A stretch of 5,893 bases of DNA from DUZB01 sp964407525 (GTDB lineage Bacteria; Desulfobacterota; DSM-4660; Desulfatiglandales; Desulfatiglandaceae), in contig CAYOWC010000301.1 in assembly GCA_964407525.1 (NCBI GenBank), positions 1 through 5,893 on the forward strand, in the 5' to 3' direction. How positions within the stretch are numbered: position 1 is the first letter of the stretch; each line of letters opens with the position of its first letter. Both the position numbers and the translations under genes were made by a program. The notes beneath the pieces are model-generated. The model saw only the letters and a program-made list of their open reading frames with translations. It was not told where the DNA came from and did not search any database. Of the stretch, positions 1-5,682 are shown in pieces.

Positions 1-983
1 GTAATCGTTTCCCTGATCTTATGCCCGAAATGCCTTCCCGCTTCCTCCACATACCCCAGAATCTGGTCTCCCGGTTCCAATGTAACCACGGACACGGCCT
101 CGCCTTCACTTCCCACGAGACGTATGGTCTCGGCATTCTGCGCAATCGTGGTTGCTGGACCGTTCGGACCGGTAGCCCTGATAAGGAGCAGTGGTCTTTT
201 TTCAATCTTTACCCTGCCTACTATCAGAGGAAAACACCGGCCTTTCCAATCCACACCGACGATTTCATCACCCGACGTCAGTTCTGACAGGTAACGGGTT
301 CGGCCACCACCACCCATGATATAGGCATGTACCGGCCCAGCATTGATCCTGAAGGGTCTGGGAGAAACATACGGGTTTTCGATGCTCTCGGAATGAATCA
401 GAAAAAGGGCCTGGCTGCTGTTCCCCACCAGGGCCCCTTCCCCAGGTTTCATCATAGTACAGGTATCCACGCAAACCCTGTCTCCCATACCGGCAGGGGT
501 CACAGACTCGACCGTGAATGGCACCAGATCCATTTGCTTCCGGTCGGATCGCACGGAATCGATGATCTCTTTGAGCAGGGTTGGGTTTTTCTGGGTGATG
601 ATAATACCATCCACCCCTTTCTCCAGAATGCCGGCGGCAATTTCCGCCTCTTCCCTGTTTTCCACCTCAACGAGAATATTCTCCGTCCTGGCAGCAAGAT
701 TTTCAAGAGGAATGATAGTCCAGTCCGTTGTCCTGACCACCACTTTTTTATCCTTGCTCAGTTTCACAATCCTCTCTTCGTCTTCAGCGGATCGAATCTC
801 CACGGAAACCACATCTTCTTCCCATTTAAGATCTCCATTGGTAGAAACGGTTTTGATGATCCCTAATTCTTTTACCGACTTCACCTTATCTGCAGGGACA
901 ACGACCGCATCGGCGCCCGCTTCGAGGGCTGTCGTAACCAGGTTTTTGTTCCAGGGGTCGGCCTTGACCCATATTTCTTTCAT
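1..983 (-). CDS. aroB': 3-dehydroquinate synthase II (ADH-pathway type), 3' end cut by window edge
   Basis: This enzyme converts 2-amino-3,7-dideoxy-D-threo-hept-6-ulosonate (ADH) to 3-dehydroquinate by NAD-dependent oxidative deamination and cyclisation; it replaces the usual AroB in archaea and some bacteria. Translation from the ATG at 983 is open for 327 codons to base 1 with no stop. Family hallmarks seen: N-terminal MKEIWVKADPWNK; a VTPAGMGDRVCVDTC stretch near residues 161-175; PGEGALVGNSSQALFLIHSES at about 180-200; then RPFRINAGPVHAY (209-221) and GGGGRTRYLSELTSGDEI (224-241). The last visible residues, GRHFGHKIRETI, match the usual C-terminus, so probably only a few codons are missing. 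A GGGAG ribosome site (991-995) lies 7 bases from the ATG. It is on the same strand as pheA but separated from it by 394 bases of repeats. The family call is firm; NAD use and substrate are from family knowledge. Confidence 0.93.
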   Translation of the reverse strand, partial: MKEIWVKADPWNKNLVTTALEAGADAVVVPADKVKSVKELGIIKTVSTNGDLKWEEDVVSVEIRSAEDEERIVKLSKDKKVVVRTTDWTIIPLENLAARTENILVEVENREEAEIAAGILEKGVDGIIITQKNPTLLKEIIDSVRSDRKQMDLVPFTVESVTPAGMGDRVCVDTCTMMKPGEGALVGNSSQALFLIHSESIENPYVSPRPFRINAGPVHAYIMGGGGRTRYLSELTSGDEIVGVDWKGRCFPLIVGRVKIEKRPLLLIRATGPNGPATTIAQNAETIRLVGSEGEAVSVVTLEPGDQILGYVEEAGRHFGHKIRETI

Positions 984-1007
984 TGGTTTTCTCCCGGATG
1001 CTTTAAA

Positions 1008-1201
1008 GTGACACTTAAAAGATGCAATTAGCGGTTAGCCGTTAGCTATTAGCCATTAGCCACACAAATTCAGTGGCTTACGGTGCAATAGGTTAGCATC
1101 AAAAAGTGGGAATCCCAACATGAAAAAAAATCATTCAAATGCTTGAGATCTTTAAGCTAACGGCTAATAGCCAAAAGCTAATTGCAGCTTTTAGGTGACA
1201 A
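1008..1201. repeat. 194-bp inverted-repeat element with heptad arms (MITE-like)
   Basis: The outer 25 bases at 1008-1032 and 1177-1201 are inverted copies with 21 matches, sharing the core TGCAATTAGC. Inside, both arms continue as 7-base units: on the left GCAATTA, GCGGTTA, GCCGTTA, GCTATTA, GCCATTA (1024-1058), on the right GCTAACG, GCTAATA, GCCAAAA, GCTAATT (1156-1183). The roughly 95-base centre (1061-1155) has no ORF. The RNA could fold as one long hairpin. No transposase and no clear target duplication is visible, so mobility is inference. It ends only 13 bases before the aroB' ribosome site. Confidence 0.75.
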
Positions 1202-1210
1202 GTGATCAGC

Positions 1211-1371
1211 GACATCCAACTCCCCACTTTGGACTCTCGACTTTGGTCCCTAAATCTTCAACCTCGGACATCCGACCTCTGACCTCCGACCTCCGACCTC
1301 TGGCTTCTGACTTCTGACCTCCGACCTCCGTCTTCCGACCTCCGACCTCTGACCTCTGACCTCTGGCTTTT
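1211..1371. repeat. Heptanucleotide tandem array, consensus GACCTCY
   Basis: Fifteen consecutive 7-base units fill 1267-1371 without a phase break: mostly GACCTCC or GACCTCT, with GACTTCT, GGCTTCT, GTCTTCC and GACATCC variants. A decayed extension in the same phase runs back to 1211 (GACATCC, AACTCCC, CACTTTG, GACTCTC, GACTTTG, GTCCCTA, AATCTTC, AACCTCG). It begins 7 bases after the pheA stop. Read as protein on the minus strand it gives a spurious period-7 peptide of Ser-Glu-Val-Gly-Arg-Arg-Arg type. I see no function for it; it resembles the heptamer repeats known from several bacterial groups. Confidence 0.9.
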
Positions 1372-1377
1372 TCCCCT

Positions 1378-2487
1378 CTATTTCCACGGTCCCTCTCCAG
1401 CAGGATAAGATCCCAGCCTTTTCACAAAAACGCACTGCTTTTCAAGTTCTGGAATCGCCTTTGACAGACGTTCATCAAGATAATGTCCTTCCAGATCGAT
1501 AAAGAAAAGATATTCCCATTTTTTCATTTTTGCCGGTCTTGATTCGATGCGACTGACATTAATCCCTTTTTCAGCCAGTGCACCCAGGGCCCGATGCAGG
1601 GCGCCCGGCTTGTGGTTCAAGTGAAAAAGAATGGATGTTTTATCCTTTCCGGTTGGCGGGGCATCTATTTTCCCGATGCAGAGAAACCGGGTGACATTAT
1701 CGGGATTGTCTTCGATGTTTTCCTCCACAGTGTTCAGGCGATAAACACTGGCCGACAATGCGCTTCCGATAGACGCAGCCCCTTTTTCCCGGGATGCCCT
1801 TTCGGCTGCCGCCGAAGTGCTTTCAACTTCCTTTATGGAAACCCCCGGGAGATTAGCCATAATCCAGGAACGGCATTGGGCAATCGCCATGGGGTGGGAA
1901 TAAACGGTCTTTATTTCGTCTCTGTTTCGCTCAAGACTCAAAAGATGATGTCTTATCCTCAGAAAGACTTCGCCACACACCTTCAGATCATACCGGCAAA
2001 ATAGATCCATGGTGGTAGAGACAGATCCCTCGCAGGAGTTTTCAATGGGAACAATTCCCTGTTTGCATACATCTTTTTCGACCATGGAAAAAACTCCATC
2101 GATTGATTCCGCCGGTTGAAAACAGCTGGAATGGCCGAAAAGAGACAGCGCCGCCTCGTGACTGAAGGTGCCTTCCGGCCCTAAAAATGCCACGTTAAGA
2201 GGTTGCTGTACGGAACGGGATGCGGAGATGATCTCTCGGAATATGTTCCTCGTATGTTCCCCCGACAGGTTTCCACTACTCAGGGAAACCAGTTTCTGCA
2301 ACACTTCCTCTTCCCTGACCGGATCGAACACTTCCATGCCACGCTCCGCCTTCATTTGTCCGATCGCGTGGGCAACAACCTGCCTTCCGGTCAAAAGGGA
2401 AACGAGTTCTTTATCAATACGGTCAATCTCCTCTCTCAGACCACTTAGAGAATCGGGCTTATGCTGCCAGTTTTCGTCTTGTTCCAA
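1378..2487 (-). CDS. pheA: Bifunctional chorismate mutase / prephenate dehydratase (P-protein)
   Basis: The P-protein makes phenylpyruvate from chorismate through prephenate, the phenylalanine branch, in the cytoplasm. The 369 residues match the normal family length and have three domains. The AroQ-type chorismate mutase is at about 15-95, with LREEIDRID (R18), R35, K46, D55, R58, E59 and Q94 in the expected catalytic positions. The prephenate dehydratase is at about 98-273: VAFLGPEGTFSHEAA, GIVPIENSCEGSV and NVTRF, with the key Thr at 266. The ACT domain is at about 284-360, with PGAL (294-297) and ESRP (315-318), the Phe-binding motifs of feedback-inhibited enzymes. The start is TTG, chosen because no ATG or GTG lies before the mutase domain; AGGGGG (2496-2501) stands 8 bases upstream. 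The gene overlaps the end of aroA' by 29 bases, implying coupled translation. Feedback inhibition by Phe is inferred from the intact ACT motifs. Confidence 0.96.
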   Translation of the reverse strand: MEQDENWQHKPDSLSGLREEIDRIDKELVSLLTGRQVVAHAIGQMKAERGMEVFDPVREEEVLQKLVSLSSGNLSGEHTRNIFREIISASRSVQQPLNVAFLGPEGTFSHEAALSLFGHSSCFQPAESIDGVFSMVEKDVCKQGIVPIENSCEGSVSTTMDLFCRYDLKVCGEVFLRIRHHLLSLERNRDEIKTVYSHPMAIAQCRSWIMANLPGVSIKEVESTSAAAERASREKGAASIGSALSASVYRLNTVEENIEDNPDNVTRFLCIGKIDAPPTGKDKTSILFHLNHKPGALHRALGALAEKGINVSRIESRPAKMKKWEYLFFIDLEGHYLDERLSKAIPELEKQCVFVKRLGSYPAGEGPWK

Positions 2488-3307
2488 AACGTATTCCCCC
2501 TATTTCTTTGCCGTTTTCCCTGAGCACGTCCATGGCTTCATCCACAGTGGCATTTTGATGAACGATCATCCCCAGGGCAGTTACAACCTTGTCCGGGTGT
2601 TCATGCTGAAATACGTTGCGTCCTATGGATGTTCCCGAGGCGCCCGCATCCATGGCTCCTCTGACCATTTCAAGCAGCGCACGATCAGAATCCATTTTGG
2701 GTCCACCGGCTATGATAACCGGGACATGGCACCCCTCAACCACCCTCCTGAAAGAATCCACGTCTCCCGTGTAAGATACCTTGACCAGATCAGCTCCCAG
2801 TTCAGCGCCTAAACGGGCGGCATGTCCGATCGCCGTTGCATCGTACTCATTCTTTATCCGTTCTCCCCTGGGGTAAATCATGGCCAGGAGGGGCATGCCC
2901 CACTGGGCAGCCGAATCGGCCACATGGCCAAGATCGGTAATCATCTGGTTGTCGTGACCGTTGCCCAGGTTCACGTGGACGGAAACGGCATCAGCACCCA
3001 TCTTGATGGCCTCTTCTACGGAACATACCAGTGTTTTGGTGTTGGGGTCCAGAGAAAGAGACGTGCTTCCGGAAAGATGTACTATAAGCCCCAGATCCGG
3101 ACCGCCTTTTCGGTGCCCTTTTGCAACCACTCCCTTATGAACGACCACCGCATTGGCGCCGCCTTGCCCGACCAGAGTCATGGCAGCTTTCAAATTAGTA
3201 ATTCCCTTGATAGGGCCGGAACTGACCCCATGGTCCATAGGCACAATAACAACTTTACCCGTATTGCGATTAAGAATACGCTCCAGTCTTATCTCTTTTC
3301 CAATCAT
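2459..3307 (-). CDS. aroA': 2-amino-3,7-dideoxy-D-threo-hept-6-ulosonate (ADH) synthase
   Basis: This DhnA-family class I aldolase catalyses the first step of the ADH route, condensing a 6-deoxy-5-ketofructose 1-phosphate-derived unit with aspartate semialdehyde; AroB' then makes dehydroquinate. The product has 282 residues, close to the archaeal enzyme. Three catalytic residues stand out: D25 in VPMDHG, Y145 in AMIYPRG, and the Schiff-base lysine K176 in LVKVSYTGD. As I recall the Methanocaldococcus jannaschii enzyme uses D33, Y153 and K184, an identical offset of 8 for all three. Phosphate-binding loops IIAGGPK (198-204) and GTSIGRNVF (225-233) complete the barrel. The ATG at 3307 has GGGAG 7 bases upstream. 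The related fructose-bisphosphate aldolase function is the main alternative, but adjacency to pheA and aroB' favours ADH synthase. The gene follows a scaffold gap, so its upstream neighbour is unknown. Confidence 0.93.
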   Translation of the reverse strand: MIGKEIRLERILNRNTGKVVIVPMDHGVSSGPIKGITNLKAAMTLVGQGGANAVVVHKGVVAKGHRKGGPDLGLIVHLSGSTSLSLDPNTKTLVCSVEEAIKMGADAVSVHVNLGNGHDNQMITDLGHVADSAAQWGMPLLAMIYPRGERIKNEYDATAIGHAARLGAELGADLVKVSYTGDVDSFRRVVEGCHVPVIIAGGPKMDSDRALLEMVRGAMDAGASGTSIGRNVFQHEHPDKVVTALGMIVHQNATVDEAMDVLRENGKEIGGIRFGTRRKLAA

Positions 3308-3336
3308 TGCTTTTCTCCCTGCTCCATAAGGTTTGA

Positions 3337-3365
3337 ATCATTATTTGGCTTATTTCATTTGTCAA
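3337..3365 (-). promoter_or_regulatory. Possible sigma-70 promoter directly upstream of aroA'
   Basis: On the minus strand TTGACA (3365-3360) is followed after 17 bases by AATGAT (3342-3337), a 6/6 and 4/6 match. Transcription would start near 3330, giving aroA' a short untranslated leader containing its ribosome site. The region is AT-rich and the -10 is weak, and the -35 sits only two bases from the N gap. If real, it would let aroA'-pheA escape the attenuator after aroC. Confidence 0.35.
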
Positions 3366-3367
3366 TT

Positions 3368-3467
3368 NNNNNNNNNNNNNNNNNNNNNNNNNNNNNNNNN
3401 NNNNNNNNNNNNNNNNNNNNNNNNNNNNNNNNNNNNNNNNNNNNNNNNNNNNNNNNNNNNNNNNNNN
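3368..3467. other. Scaffold gap of 100 N
   Basis: Exactly 100 N, the conventional placeholder for a gap of unknown size. It lies between the attenuator after aroC and aroA'. The true sequence may be longer or shorter than 100 bases and could hold a whole gene. Confidence 0.98.
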
Positions 3468-3596
3468 GCCTAAACTCCGGGGCCTTAAGTTTCTGGAGTT
3501 AATCTGTAAAGATTTTATCATAAGAAAATGCAACCCACTTTTTGCTTGTGTAAAGGATGCCAAAACATTCCGTTTCTTTTGATGAGCTAAGGCTCC
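3468..3596 (-). other. Stretch between the second attenuator and the gap, no assignable gene
   Basis: About 130 bases follow the terminator of the second attenuator in the direction of transcription. A short reading frame beginning ATGATAAAATCTTTACAG (about 3518, product MIKSLQINSRNL...) stays open into the gap, but it has no convincing ribosome site and I do not recognise it. A hairpin with arms AACTCC/GGAGTT (3473-3478 and 3495-3500) lies at the gap edge. It could be untranslated leader for the next gene, or the start of a gene lost in the gap. Confidence 0.4.
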
Positions 3597-3634
3597 AAAA
3601 AAAAAGCCGCGAGGGAACTCTGTCCCCCCACGGC
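3597..3634 (-). terminator. Attenuator terminator of the second aromatic leader
   Basis: On the minus strand a 12-base-pair stem with a few G-U pairs (arms 3634-3623 and 3617-3606, outer pairs GCCG/CGGC) closes a 5-base loop and is followed by nine T (3605-3597), a textbook rho-independent terminator. It starts 19 bases after the stop of the leader peptide. Its 5' arm contains CGTGGGGGG, which can instead pair with CCGCCCATG at the leader end (3668-3660): eight pairs with one internal mismatch. That is the alternative antiterminator. Confidence 0.88.
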
Positions 3635-3653
3635 TGTCTTTTCATAAACTTGT

Positions 3654-3728
3654 TCAGCGCATGGGCGGACCTGTGCCAAAATAAAAGAGATAAAAAAATC
3701 GCCAACTCCATGCCGTAAAACTATTCAT
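3654..3728 (-). CDS. Aromatic amino acid leader peptide 2 (24 aa), attenuator before aroA'
   Basis: This 24-residue leader reads MNSFTAWSWRFFY then LFYFGTGPPMR and stop: two Trp, five Phe in all, two Tyr, most of them clustered at residues 7-17. The ribosome site is strong: GGAGG (3741-3737) 8 bases before the ATG, lying within the last codons of aroC. The ATG overlaps the aroC stop codon as ATGA. It resembles the leader before aroK (Trp, Arg, an alternating Phe/Tyr block, a Gly-rich turn, Pro-Met-Arg-stop) and is followed by a terminator. Inference: a ribosome slowed by shortage of charged Phe, Tyr or Trp tRNA stalls on the cluster, leaves CCCATGCGCTGA free to form the antiterminator, and lets transcription proceed towards aroA' and pheA. 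The product itself probably has no function. Confidence 0.85.
   Translation of the reverse strand: MNSFTAWSWRFFYLFYFGTGPPMR
3660..3668 (-). promoter_or_regulatory. Antiterminator arm in leader 2
   Basis: CCGCCCATG at the end of the leader gene is complementary, with one mismatch and one G-U pair, to CGTGGGGGG (3632-3624) in the 5' arm of the terminator. A ribosome that reaches the leader stop at 3654 would cover this arm and permit termination. The CCCATGCGCTGA core is identical in leader 1. Confidence 0.65.
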
Positions 3729-4777
3729 TTAATTGCCCTCCACCGGAGTAGGTGGTCGGCCAGAACGATGGCAACCATCGCCTCTAACACCGGCACAACA
3801 CGAGGCACCGCAGAAACATCAAATCGCCCGGAAAGCTTGAGTTTTGCGGCCTTTCCCTGACGATCAACGGTCTCTTGTTCCTTATAAATAGAAGGAATCG
3901 GTTTAACGGCAGCCCTTAATACAATCTCATCCCCGTTGGAAATTCCACCTAGAATCCCCCCTGACCGGTTTGTTTTGAACCCTTCCTCTGTCATGGGATC
4001 ATTGTTCTGGGAGCCTTTCAACCTGGCAGCTTCAAAGCCGGCGCCGATCTCTACTCCCTTTACCGCTCCCACCGACATAACGGCTCCTGCCAACTCTGCA
4101 TCCAGCTTGTCAAAGACCGGTTCACCCAGACCCGCCGGGCACCCGACAACTTTCACCTCCACGATCCCTCCGAGAGAATCCCCTTCTTCCTTCGCCTGCA
4201 AGATCGCTCTTTCCATGGCCTTCAAGGCATCGGGATCCGGGCAGCAAAGAGGATTGGTTTCTATGGCATCGGGCACAATCTTCGCAGCCTTTACACCCCC
4301 CAGTTCCAGCGTATAGGCAAAAATAACCATTCCCATCGGTTTTAATATTTTTCGGGCAACCACACCGGCGGCCACTCTTGCAGCGGTTTCACGAGCGGAG
4401 GAACGCCCACCCCCCCTGTAGTCGAAATGACCATATTTCTTGAAATAGGAAAAATCAGCATGCCCCGGTCTGAAAAGTTCGGCTAGTACTTCGTATGGCC
4501 GGCTCTTCACATCCGTGTTTTCGATAAACAGACCAATAGGAGAACCCGTTGTACGTCCTTCAAAGGTTCCCGAGAGGATTTTGACCCTGTCCATTTCCTT
4601 CCGCGGTGTATCAAAAGAAACACGGCCTGGCCTTCGTCGCGCCATCTCCTCTTCAAAATCGGTCTCTTCCAGGGGGATTTCCGGTGGGCATCCGTCAATA
4701 ACGGCACCAATCCCCTCTCCGTGTGACTCTCCGAAAGTAGTAATCCTGAACAGCTGTCCAAAAGAATTTCCTGCCAT
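3725..4777 (-). CDS. aroC: Chorismate synthase
   Basis: Chorismate synthase converts 5-enolpyruvylshikimate 3-phosphate to chorismate, the branch-point precursor of Phe, Tyr and Trp, using reduced FMN. The 350 residues are a normal length. Family signatures: GESHGEGIGAVIDGCP (16-31), an Arg-rich RRRPGRVSFDTPRKE segment (47-61), RPGHADFSY (103-111) with the catalytic His106, DYRGGGRSSARETAARVAAG (119-138), NRSGGILGGISNG (270-282), and SGRFDVSAVPRVVPVLEAM (316-334). The ATG at 4777 has GGGGA (4791-4787) 9 bases upstream and a second G run closer. It follows aroK after 84 bases with no terminator, so they are probably co-transcribed. Its last codons carry the ribosome site, and its stop the start codon, of the aromatic leader peptide that follows. 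Confidence 0.97.
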   Translation of the reverse strand: MAGNSFGQLFRITTFGESHGEGIGAVIDGCPPEIPLEETDFEEEMARRRPGRVSFDTPRKEMDRVKILSGTFEGRTTGSPIGLFIENTDVKSRPYEVLAELFRPGHADFSYFKKYGHFDYRGGGRSSARETAARVAAGVVARKILKPMGMVIFAYTLELGGVKAAKIVPDAIETNPLCCPDPDALKAMERAILQAKEEGDSLGGIVEVKVVGCPAGLGEPVFDKLDAELAGAVMSVGAVKGVEIGAGFEAARLKGSQNNDPMTEEGFKTNRSGGILGGISNGDEIVLRAAVKPIPSIYKEQETVDRQGKAAKLKLSGRFDVSAVPRVVPVLEAMVAIVLADHLLRWRAIK

Positions 4778-4861
4778 TTTCCCCTATCCCCGGTGTTCGT
4801 AAAATAGTTGAGTTGGAAATAATTGCTTCAAATCGCCTTAGTTTTCAATCTATTCGGGTGC

Positions 4862-5392
4862 TCAAATTACTGATAACTGGGAACCGTAAACGGCTCCAAT
4901 CGCTTCTGCCGCTTCAACCGGGCTTACATCATCTGTGGTCAAGCGATGATCCGATGACCCTGCATATAGTTCACTTCTCTCTTTCAGAATCTCTTCAATT
5001 TCATTCAAGGAACCTTCGCCGCTCAAAGAAGGTCTTGCACCAACGGAATGAACATCTTTATCCATACGATCTCTGATGGTCTCCGGATCAACCTGGAGCC
5101 AGACAACCCATCCATTCTTTCTGAGGTTCGTTATGTTTTCAGGTTCGGTGACCACCCCACCCCCGGTGGCGATAATCAGGTTGTCCTGTGAAGCAATGTC
5201 TGACACGATTTCCCGTTCGATTTCCCTGAATTTCTCCCATCCGTTTACCGAAACGAATCCGTCAATGGAATTCCCGATCCTTTCTTCAATGATCCTGTCC
5301 GTATCCACAAACCTTCTTCCAAGATCCCTGGCCAGGAGTTTCCCGACGGTTGTTTTCCCGCTGCATCTGTATCCGGTCAGCACGATATTCAT
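4862..5392 (-). CDS. aroK: Shikimate kinase
   Basis: Shikimate kinase phosphorylates shikimate at O3 with ATP. From the ATG at 5392 the product has 176 residues, typical for the family. Visible are the P-loop GYRCSGKTT (7-15), the shikimate-binding DTD (30-32, D32) and R56 in KFREIE, the Walker B-like TGGGV (76-80), the lid arginine R120 in ARPSL, and RSELY near the C-terminus. The frame stays open upstream to a TTG at 5479, but that extension would be translated through the terminator hairpin; the internal ATG gives the canonical N-terminus right before the P-loop and has a weak GAGA ribosome site 8 bases upstream. It is the first full gene of the operon and lies 30 bases after the terminator of the first attenuator, so its expression should follow aromatic amino acid supply. 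aroL is the alternative name; the sequence does not separate them. Confidence 0.95.
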   Translation of the reverse strand: MNIVLTGYRCSGKTTVGKLLARDLGRRFVDTDRIIEERIGNSIDGFVSVNGWEKFREIEREIVSDIASQDNLIIATGGGVVTEPENITNLRKNGWVVWLQVDPETIRDRMDKDVHSVGARPSLSGEGSLNEIEEILKERSELYAGSSDHRLTTDDVSPVEAAEAIGAVYGSQLSVI

Positions 5393-5421
5393 GGGGTCAT
5401 TCTCATTAATTGGTTCAAGGC

Positions 5422-5458
5422 AAAAAAAAAGCCGTGAGTAAGTTTTTCTACCCACGGC
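5422..5458 (-). terminator. Attenuator terminator of the first aromatic leader, before aroK
   Basis: On the minus strand GCCGTGGGTA (5458-5449) and TACTCACGGC (5440-5431) form a 10-base-pair stem with one G-U pair and an 8-base loop, followed by nine T (5430-5422). It lies 27 bases after the leader stop and 29 bases before the aroK start, the position of a classical attenuator. Confidence 0.9.
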
Positions 5459-5485
5459 CTTAAAATCTACGAATGACAACGTTGA

Positions 5486-5557
5486 TCAGCGCATGGGCAT
5501 ACCTATCCCCGTAAAATAAAAATAGAAGCGCTGCCAATTTTGAATTCTTGTCGTCAT
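5486..5557 (-). CDS. Aromatic amino acid leader peptide 1 (23 aa), attenuator of aroK operon
   Basis: The leader reads MTTRIQNWQR, then FYFYF, then TGIGMPMR and stop, 23 residues. The uninterrupted Phe-Tyr block (residues 11-15) just after a Trp is the control cluster. AAAGG lies about 11 bases before the ATG, a modest ribosome site. CAGCGC in the Gln-Arg codons just before the cluster (5533-5528) is perfectly complementary to GCGCTG at the stop codon (5492-5487). A ribosome stalled on FYFYF would mask the first of these, freeing TGCCCATG (5499-5492) to pair with CGTGGGTA (5456-5449) of the terminator arm (8 pairs, two of them G-U). That is the order of segments expected for an attenuator that reads Phe and Tyr supply. 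It matches leader 2 in design and in its Pro-Met-Arg ending. Confidence 0.87.
   Translation of the reverse strand: MTTRIQNWQRFYFYFTGIGMPMR
5492..5499 (-). promoter_or_regulatory. Antiterminator arm in leader 1
   Basis: TGCCCATG near the leader stop pairs over 8 positions with CGTGGGTA (5456-5449), the 5' arm of the terminator before aroK. The two structures exclude each other. The overlapping GCGCTG (5492-5487) can alternatively pair with CAGCGC ahead of the Phe-Tyr codons. Confidence 0.65.
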
Positions 5558-5591
5558 GTTTTTGATAACCTTTCTTGTTTGTGTGAGAGCT

Positions 5592-5619
5592 TTTAAAACT
5601 ATACGTTTGAGTTTGTCAA
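5592..5619 (-). promoter_or_regulatory. Probable promoter of the aroK-aroC operon
   Basis: On the minus strand TTGACA (5619-5614) is followed after 16 bases by TTTAAA (5597-5592), or after 17 by TTAAAA. The -35 is perfect and the -10 moderate. Transcription would start near 5585, about 28 bases before the ATG of leader 1. It lies back to back with the plus-strand promoter, the two -35 boxes being 34 bases apart. Confidence 0.6.
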
Positions 5620-5653
5620 GAAAAAAATCCCAGTAGCAATTATAAAAAAAATC

Positions 5654-5682
5654 TTGACATGTTCTTTGAAACCCTTTATTAA
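5654..5682 (+). promoter_or_regulatory. Sigma-70 promoter of the trp-type leader
   Basis: TTGACA (5654-5659), a 17-base spacer and TATTAA (5677-5682) make a near-consensus promoter. The start of transcription is expected near 5689, about 40 bases before the leader ATG. No obvious operator palindrome for a TrpR-like repressor is visible around it. Confidence 0.75.

Noticed and set aside
316..334. AroC signature with RFD in place of the common RHD (residues 318-320, about 3818-3826)
   Set aside because: Phe at this position occurs in the family signature and all other catalytic motifs are intact, so it is ordinary variation. (Start and end given here are residue numbers.)
327..1011. Plus-strand open frames over aroB', and similar ones over pheA, aroA', aroC and aroK
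   Set aside because: They are shadows of well-supported minus-strand genes and show no domain of their own.
1106..1119. Small palindrome GTGGGAATCCCAAC inside the inverted-repeat element
   Set aside because: The stem is only four or five pairs with a very tight loop and no T tract; not a terminator and not a convincing operator.
1211..1371. CRISPR array
   Set aside because: Units are 7 bases and contiguous, with no spacers and no cas genes.
1250..1435. 61-codon minus-strand frame with repeated Ser-Glu-Val-Gly-Arg-Arg units
   Set aside because: It is the heptamer array read as protein; the period-7 peptide is a by-product of a 7-base repeat.
3499..3711. 70-codon minus-strand frame beginning MELAIFLSLLF
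   Set aside because: It overlaps the leader peptide in another frame and reads through the terminator hairpin; the leader frame has the strong ribosome site and matches the leader before aroK.
5393..5479. N-terminal extension of shikimate kinase to a TTG at 5479
   Set aside because: It would be translated across the terminator stem and its T tract; the ATG at 5392 gives the canonical start just before the P-loop.
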